Shown here: in pieces, positions 59,781 to 64,000 of the stretch | How the letters are laid out: every line of letters starts with the position of its first letter | How positions within the stretch are numbered: the first letter of the stretch is position 1 | Source of the DNA: Blastocystis sp. Blastoise | Lineage: Eukaryota > Sar > Bigyra > Opalinata > Blastocystidae | Direction of reading: 5' to 3' | Assembly: GCA_039096225.1 (NCBI GenBank) | Contig: JBBPEB010000002.1 | Location: 496,001-560,000 of the forward strand | DNA: 64,000 bases | Program-made: the position numbers and the translations under genes | Notes under the pieces: model-generated | What the model was told of the DNA's origin: nothing | Seen by the model: the letters and a program-made list of their open reading frames with translations, nothing else | Databases searched by the model: none

Positions 59781-60806
59781 ATGAGTTCAATTACAAAAAG
59801 ATATTTAAAACAAAATTGTGATCCACGATTATTTGGAGGATCACCACCAAAATCAAATCGACGTGATCTTTATCATAAACGTTATGTAAGATATGGAGGA
59901 ACTGGTTTTGAAGAAATTGTTAGACAACAAACTAGAGATGCTGATTGGGCTGACTTTAAAAATGGTGTCTATACTGCATTACCTATTTTAGGTACATTAG
60001 GAGCATTTGCTGGATATAATTATTATCAGAAACGTAAAGAACAAAAACGTCAAGAAAAAGCAAAAGAAGAAAAGAAAAGACAATTTGAAGAACATATTGA
60101 AGATGCTAATAGAGATGATGAATTATATAACGATGATGCTACTTATCAACCAAAGAGAATAACAAGAAAAATGATGACTGATGATGATAAAGATTTTGAT
60201 AATAATGTTGTTGATGAAGATGATTATGGTCAAGGTACTCATAGAAGGCATCAGAAACATCGTAAAGAACATGGGAGTCACCGAGAAAAAGAAAAGAAAA
60301 CAAGTAAATTCGTAACTCCTCAAATAAGAATTATTGCTAAGAAGGCTATTCGTTCTAGTAATGTAAAGTCTAATAAGAAGAAATTACAAGATATTAAAGA
60401 ACGATTACCTAAAAATGATGAGCATGTGTCTGTACGTGATATTGTTAATGTCGTTATCGATAAAGAATATCCTATGGATCCAAAACAAAAGCATTCTATT
60501 ATTGCGAATACTGCTATTAAAACTATTAAAACGATTGTTCCTATTGTAGTGAATGCATTAAAATACTATTATCCTTCTCTTGGTATCCCTATTGATTTCG
60601 CTTATAATATGATTACTACTGATGATGATAAGAAACGTAAAGAAACTGCTGATAACTATTTTAAAAATCCTAGTGGAAGTGGTGTTACAAAAGAGAATGC
60701 TGAACGTTGTGGTGGTGCACTTGTCAACTCTACATCCTTTGATACTACTACTAATCTAATTATTAATCTTGTTCAATTCTTCTTAAAAAAATTCCATTTA
60801 AATTAA
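59781..60806 (+). CDS. Virion-type membrane/core protein, element 2 (341 aa)
   Basis: N-terminus M-S-S-I-T-K-R with N-C-D-P, matching the broken 17074 gene. One likely membrane segment lies at about residues 57-76 (T-A-L-P-I-L-G-T-L-G-A-F-A-G), followed by a highly charged Lys/Glu coil and a His/Lys-rich stretch. The C-terminal half contains I-K-T-I-V-P-I-V-V-N-A-L and a G-S-G-V site. A single-pass membrane anchor with a basic region suggests an inner-membrane or core protein of the particle. Not recognised beyond the family shared by the two elements. Confidence 0.52.
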   Translation: MSSITKRYLKQNCDPRLFGGSPPKSNRRDLYHKRYVRYGGTGFEEIVRQQTRDADWADFKNGVYTALPILGTLGAFAGYNYYQKRKEQKRQEKAKEEKKRQFEEHIEDANRDDELYNDDATYQPKRITRKMMTDDDKDFDNNVVDEDDYGQGTHRRHQKHRKEHGSHREKEKKTSKFVTPQIRIIAKKAIRSSNVKSNKKKLQDIKERLPKNDEHVSVRDIVNVVIDKEYPMDPKQKHSIIANTAIKTIKTIVPIVVNALKYYYPSLGIPIDFAYNMITTDDDKKRKETADNYFKNPSGSGVTKENAERCGGALVNSTSFDTTTNLIINLVQFFLKKFHLN

Positions 60807-60840
60807 TTATTTTAACTTTTATTATTTCATAATTAATTAT

Positions 60841-60850
60841 TTGTTTTGTT
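60841..60850 (+). terminator. Gene-end motif TTGTTTTGTT
   Basis: Begins 35 bp after the 59781 gene stop and 42 bp before the next ATG. Confidence 0.42.
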
Positions 60851-60882
60851 ATATAATTATTTTAAAATTAATACAATAAATA

Positions 60883-62061
60883 ATGCAAAGTAATTTAGGA
60901 GATAGTGTAACTCTCTATGATATTTTATCAAGAAATCAGAAAAAACAATCTTGGGATCCATGGTTACCGAATTCATATATTTGTCAAGATGAACAACCTG
61001 TACAACCTTTAGCACATGATCCTAATGCACAAGGATCTATGTATAGCTCAATGGCAGTTCAAGCATTAAGAAATCATGGTCAATCAACTGAAGATATGTT
61101 TATAGCTACTATGAATTCAGCTAAAGCTAATGGAGATACTGCAAGATACTCATCTATGTTATCTCAATGGCAAACTAATTATGGTGTACCTACTACCAGT
61201 AAGATATGGTATGATGCTAGTAATCCTAATAATTATCAATATGAAACGTTATTATCTTCAATAAAAGGCTTAAATGGATTGAATTCAGAAGCATATAAAC
61301 AGAATAAAGAGAATTATGAATTCTATTCAAATGCTCAAAAAGATATGTATGATCAATTAAACAATATTTCATATCAAATTAAAACAAATAATGATGACAT
61401 TCATGCTGAAGCAGCATCAATGAAACAAAATATGACTAATAATTATGAAAATCTACATAAAGATAACGAATATTTGAACTCAAAGATGGATACAAATGAA
61501 AATAATCGTCAATCAGATAATAATATTACAAACTCTAAAATGGATACATATGAAAATAATCGTAAAAAAGATGTTAACAATACAAATTCGAAGATGGATA
61601 AATATGAAAATAATCGTCATCAAGACTACAACAATACACAATCTAGAATGGATAAATATGAAAAGAATCGTCAAAATGATACTAATAAAACAAACGCTAA
61701 GATGGATGAATATGAAAGTAACCGTAAAAAAGATGCCAAAGCATTTGAAGATAAGATGGATGAACAAGGTATGCATTATGATATTGTTGAAAGTGGCATA
61801 CCATTCACAATTTATGTTAATGGTAAGAACTCAAAAGTAATATGTAATCAGCCAGAGTTTAAGGATCAGGTATTCCTTCTTAAAGATGAAAAGATTTATG
61901 TCAGATCAGCTGAAAAGTCAGGTTATATATATAAAAAGTACGGAACAATGCCACTTGATGAATTCATTAGCAAATATAATGAAGGCTTATTTAATGAAAA
62001 TAAGGCACTTCCTGATAAAGAACATAGTGGATTAAGAAATCATCAAAACGATGAAACTTAA
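60883..62061 (+). CDS. Fibre-like protein with an 18-residue repeat shaft (392 aa)
   Basis: The N-terminal anchor Q-S-W-D-P-W-L-P-N-S-Y-I-C-Q-D-E-Q-P is almost identical to the 60-aa element 1 remnant at 17903, so this part probably binds the capsid. A helical region follows, then five tandem 18-residue repeats (about residues 199-288) with core K-M-D-x-Y-E-x-N-R-x-x-D, and a compact C-terminal domain (about 295-370, with G-I-P-F-T-I-Y-V and Y-V-R-S-A-E-K-S-G-Y-I-Y). Anchor, coiled shaft and head is the layout of a trimeric attachment fibre. Receptor-binding function is inferred from architecture alone. Confidence 0.5.
   Translation: MQSNLGDSVTLYDILSRNQKKQSWDPWLPNSYICQDEQPVQPLAHDPNAQGSMYSSMAVQALRNHGQSTEDMFIATMNSAKANGDTARYSSMLSQWQTNYGVPTTSKIWYDASNPNNYQYETLLSSIKGLNGLNSEAYKQNKENYEFYSNAQKDMYDQLNNISYQIKTNNDDIHAEAASMKQNMTNNYENLHKDNEYLNSKMDTNENNRQSDNNITNSKMDTYENNRKKDVNNTNSKMDKYENNRHQDYNNTQSRMDKYEKNRQNDTNKTNAKMDEYESNRKKDAKAFEDKMDEQGMHYDIVESGIPFTIYVNGKNSKVICNQPEFKDQVFLLKDEKIYVRSAEKSGYIYKKYGTMPLDEFISKYNEGLFNENKALPDKEHSGLRNHQNDET
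61477..61746 (+). repeat. Five 54-bp coding repeats (fibre shaft)
   Basis: Units start at 61477, 61531, 61585, 61639 and 61693, with a partial sixth. Each encodes 18 residues of the form N-S-K-M-D-x-Y-E-N-N-R-x-x-D. Repeat number could change by slippage, altering shaft length. Confidence 0.85.
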
Positions 62062-62141
62062 TAGACTATATTATATTTACTTATTTATGCAATATTATGT
62101 TTGCCATTTAAGTTATAATTTTGTTAATATATATTTATTTT

Positions 62142-62154
62142 TTTGTTTTGTTTT
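62142..62154 (+). terminator. Gene-end motif TTTGTTTTGTTTT
   Basis: Begins 81 bp after the fibre-like gene stop and 42 bp before the next ATG. Confidence 0.42.
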
Positions 62155-62183
62155 AAAATTCATAATTATTTTATTAAACTAAA

Positions 62184-63674
62184 ATGATACAAAGTGCTCG
62201 TTTAAATGTTTCAAATAAAGGATTAGTAGGCGTAAATCATCGTGCTACTGGTCATGAATATCGAAATTATATTGTTCCAGGATCTATTCCTGATGGAGAA
62301 GAACGTTATCCAATTAATTATTCTATTGCTCCAAATTCATTATATGCTGTTAAGAAAATTGAAAGTAATATGGTCAATAGAGCAACATCCAATCCATTTT
62401 TCTCCTATTTATCAGAAACCAGACAAGATATTATACAAAGTTCATTAGAAGAATCGGAAGAAACTGAACCAATAGATGAAGGATCTGGGTTATTACCTGA
62501 TGGTAGAATTCCAAAGAATTTTACAAGAAAACTCATTTATGCTCATGATTATGTTTTACCTTATATGAAACAAAATCATATGTCTGACTATGCTAAATAT
62601 TCAAGATTATTAAATCCTCGTACAATTGATAGTGCAATTGATTTTACTAAAAGAGATCGTGATGGTTATTTATATTCTAGAGGTGGTAATTTATTTTCTA
62701 ATATTTATCACACTGTGAGTGATGTATATAATGTGTCTGATAAATTAACTGGAGGTATTAATAACATCACTCATGGAATAAGTAATGCTGTTGATTATGG
62801 TGCAAATAAATTCAAAGATCTCAAGAATTGGTGGAGAGATATTAATGTTGATCCACAAGAAGGATTCAATGATATTAAAGGAAAACTTGTAAGTGATAGA
62901 AACAATTTATATGATAATTGGAAATTAACTGATGATAATGAAGCTAAGAAAAATAATAAAATATTAGCTGATAACTATTTCAGATTTGCTCATATGTCAG
63001 GTAATGATACTAAAGAACAAAGACTTAACAAAAAGGTATCTTTAGATAATCAAGCAACAACATTTCATAAAAATTATATTCCATATGCAGAAAACCCAAC
63101 ATTTGTTAATAAAGTTGTTAATACTGCAACAAATGTATCAAAACCTGTGTATAATGGCGTTAAGAAAGTTGCAAACTCTATTGTTAGTGGTACAAAGAAC
63201 GCGTTTAATAGTTTTTCTAATTGGTGGTATGGTAAAAATCCAGAGGAAGAAATACCGCAAACAGAAAATCCAATAGAAACAAATAATAATGTTATATCAA
63301 CTCCTTCATCTACCCCTGATACTCTAACACAAGAAAATATTCATAATATTACTATAGAAGATTCAAATCCTCCAAATCTAATTCCTCTTATAAATGATCC
63401 TACTGTTCCTTTACCTGATACTGTTCCTATGTCTCAAGCAATCACGAATAATTTCACTCCAAATATTACACCTGTAGCCCCTATTCCTAATCCAGTAGAA
63501 AATGTCACTCTTGAAAATAATAATAAAAGAAACAAAGAAGAAGATGATGAATTTCAATCATTTGATGAAGATGATGGTGAGGTATTTTATGATCTCGAAG
63601 AAGGTAATGGATTACGTAGAAAAAGACGTATTTCAAAAAATAAAAAATTAAGAAATAAACGTAGAAAACATTAG
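62184..63674 (+). CDS. Gly-site virion precursor protein, element 2 (496 aa)
   Basis: Member of the same family as the 42384 and 18196 products: near the N-terminus G-V-N-H-R-A-T-G-H-E-Y-R-N-Y, then G-S-G-L-L-P-D-G-R-I-P, a Gly-rich S-R-G-G-N-L-F segment, and a late G-N-G-L-R-R-K-R-R-I before a strongly basic tail (K-K-L-R-N-K-R-R-K-H). The middle is helical; a Pro/Thr/Asn-rich linker spans about 350-450. The basic tail behind a putative cleavage site resembles a processed DNA-condensing core peptide. Intact; role inferred. Confidence 0.55.
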   Translation: MIQSARLNVSNKGLVGVNHRATGHEYRNYIVPGSIPDGEERYPINYSIAPNSLYAVKKIESNMVNRATSNPFFSYLSETRQDIIQSSLEESEETEPIDEGSGLLPDGRIPKNFTRKLIYAHDYVLPYMKQNHMSDYAKYSRLLNPRTIDSAIDFTKRDRDGYLYSRGGNLFSNIYHTVSDVYNVSDKLTGGINNITHGISNAVDYGANKFKDLKNWWRDINVDPQEGFNDIKGKLVSDRNNLYDNWKLTDDNEAKKNNKILADNYFRFAHMSGNDTKEQRLNKKVSLDNQATTFHKNYIPYAENPTFVNKVVNTATNVSKPVYNGVKKVANSIVSGTKNAFNSFSNWWYGKNPEEEIPQTENPIETNNNVISTPSSTPDTLTQENIHNITIEDSNPPNLIPLINDPTVPLPDTVPMSQAITNNFTPNITPVAPIPNPVENVTLENNNKRNKEEDDEFQSFDEDDGEVFYDLEEGNGLRRKRRISKNKKLRNKRRKH

Positions 63675-63721
63675 TTAATATTAATTTGTTTTATTTATTA
63701 TTATTTTTAAAAACTAAACAA

Positions 63722-63732
63722 TTTGTTTTGTT
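63722..63732 (+). terminator. Gene-end motif TTTGTTTTGTT
   Basis: Begins 48 bp after the stop of the 62184 gene, between convergent genes. Confidence 0.48.
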
Positions 63733-63748
63733 ATTTATAAAAATTAAT

Positions 63749-63916
63749 TTAAAAATTAATATAATTCTTGATATAATCTTCATATTCATCTTCACTTTCA
63801 GTTTTAATAGTATCCACTTCAGAATCACTATCACTTAATTCATCAACTTCAAAGTTTCCATAAGGTTTCCAAGTACCTTGTTTATAATCTGGAGCAAATT
63901 GCTTTGGAGAATCCAT
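63749..63916 (-). CDS. Small acidic hypothetical protein (55 aa)
   Basis: A complete frame too short for most ORF cut-offs: ATG at 63916, TAA at 63749-63751. It starts M-D-S-P-K-Q-F-A-P-D-Y-K and has G-T-W-K-P-Y-G, followed by a Ser/Asp/Glu-rich acidic half. It lies convergent to the 62184 gene, and a heat-shock array stands 47 bp upstream, like the other early-type genes of element 2, which supports a real transcript. Function unknown; an acidic regulatory peptide is possible. Confidence 0.45.
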   Translation of the reverse strand: MDSPKQFAPDYKQGTWKPYGNFEVDELSDSDSEVDTIKTESEDEYEDYIKNYINF

Positions 63917-63962
63917 AATATATAGTATAAAAATAGAAAAAATTCACAATACAATTTTATTG

Positions 63963-63990
63963 TTCTAGAATGTTCTAGAATGTTCTCGAA
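63963..63990 (-). promoter_or_regulatory. Heat-shock element array F
   Basis: TTCTAGAATGTTCTAGAATG then TTCTCGAA: six half-sites at 5-bp spacing, 47-74 bp upstream of the minus-strand ATG at 63916. Confidence 0.72.
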
Positions 63991-64000
63991 AATTTTTAGT

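Noticed and set aside
41263-63732. TTTGTTTTGTTT as a late promoter element
   Set aside because: It often precedes an ATG by 20-45 bp, but it is also present between convergent genes (41263, 50006, 63722) and about 290 bp from any start at 45076, and absent from divergent spacers. A gene-end role explains all cases.
1-64000. Canonical Polinton/Maverick identity
   Set aside because: No protein-primed DNA polymerase B or rve integrase was found in either element; replication and integration genes are of other families.

Overview
This is eukaryotic DNA, very AT-rich, carrying integrated DNA-virus-like elements and transposons. Genes outside the viral blocks have short T-rich introns (GTATGT...TATAG, about 40-75 bp), there is a nuclear-type tRNA-Asn with a Pol III T-run, and Helitron, pogo, Mutator and hAT-type transposons are present. 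An early-diverging AT-rich fungus (Glomeromycotina such as Rhizophagus, or an anaerobic fungus) would fit, but that is an inference from style and not shown by a marker gene.

Layout. (1) About 1-24,500: viral element 1. It begins in a repeated, palindrome-containing terminal sequence whose inverted copy lies at 24,281-24,502. It holds about 20 genes, several broken by nonsense codons, frameshifts or a 181-bp hAT-type MITE, plus two intron-containing genes near its right end. (2) About 24,500-33,800: gene-poor AT-rich DNA with MITEs, one tRNA-Asn, a degraded pogo-like element (27,994-29,489) and a degraded Mutator-like transposase (31,690-32,952). (3) 33,801-39,900: a Helitron with recognisable termini and a Rep/helicase gene carrying one internal TGA. 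(4) About 40,170-64,000: viral element 2, related to element 1 and largely intact, running off the right edge.

The two viral elements share, in the same order: tyrosine recombinase A, a small protein, an adenain-like protease, a Gly-rich virion precursor, an SF3 helicase (fused to an AEP primase in element 2), tyrosine recombinase B, a large modular putative minor capsid/penton-like protein, two paralogous major-capsid-like proteins, a small capsid-associated protein, an A32/FtsK-like packaging ATPase, and three further virion-type proteins. No protein-primed DNA polymerase B or retroviral-type integrase is seen, so these are not canonical Polintons/Mavericks. They look like polinton-like or virophage-like viruses with a primase-helicase and two tyrosine recombinases.

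Main observations: (a) in both elements the protease has no usable ATG and sits in the -1 frame behind a canonical slippery heptamer (A AAA AAC or A AAA AAG) at the end of the precursor gene, which suggests Gag-Pro-like programmed frameshifting; (b) in element 2, arrays of perfect heat-shock elements (alternating TTC/GAA every 5 bp) stand before the replication/recombination genes but not before the capsid genes; (c) a T-rich TTTGTTTTGTTT motif follows most viral genes and looks like a gene-end signal; (d) element 1, which alone carries a Dam-like adenine methyltransferase, has only two GATC sites in about 15.8 kb; (e) a G-x-G-[I/L/V] motif recurs across virion proteins and may be the protease cleavage site.
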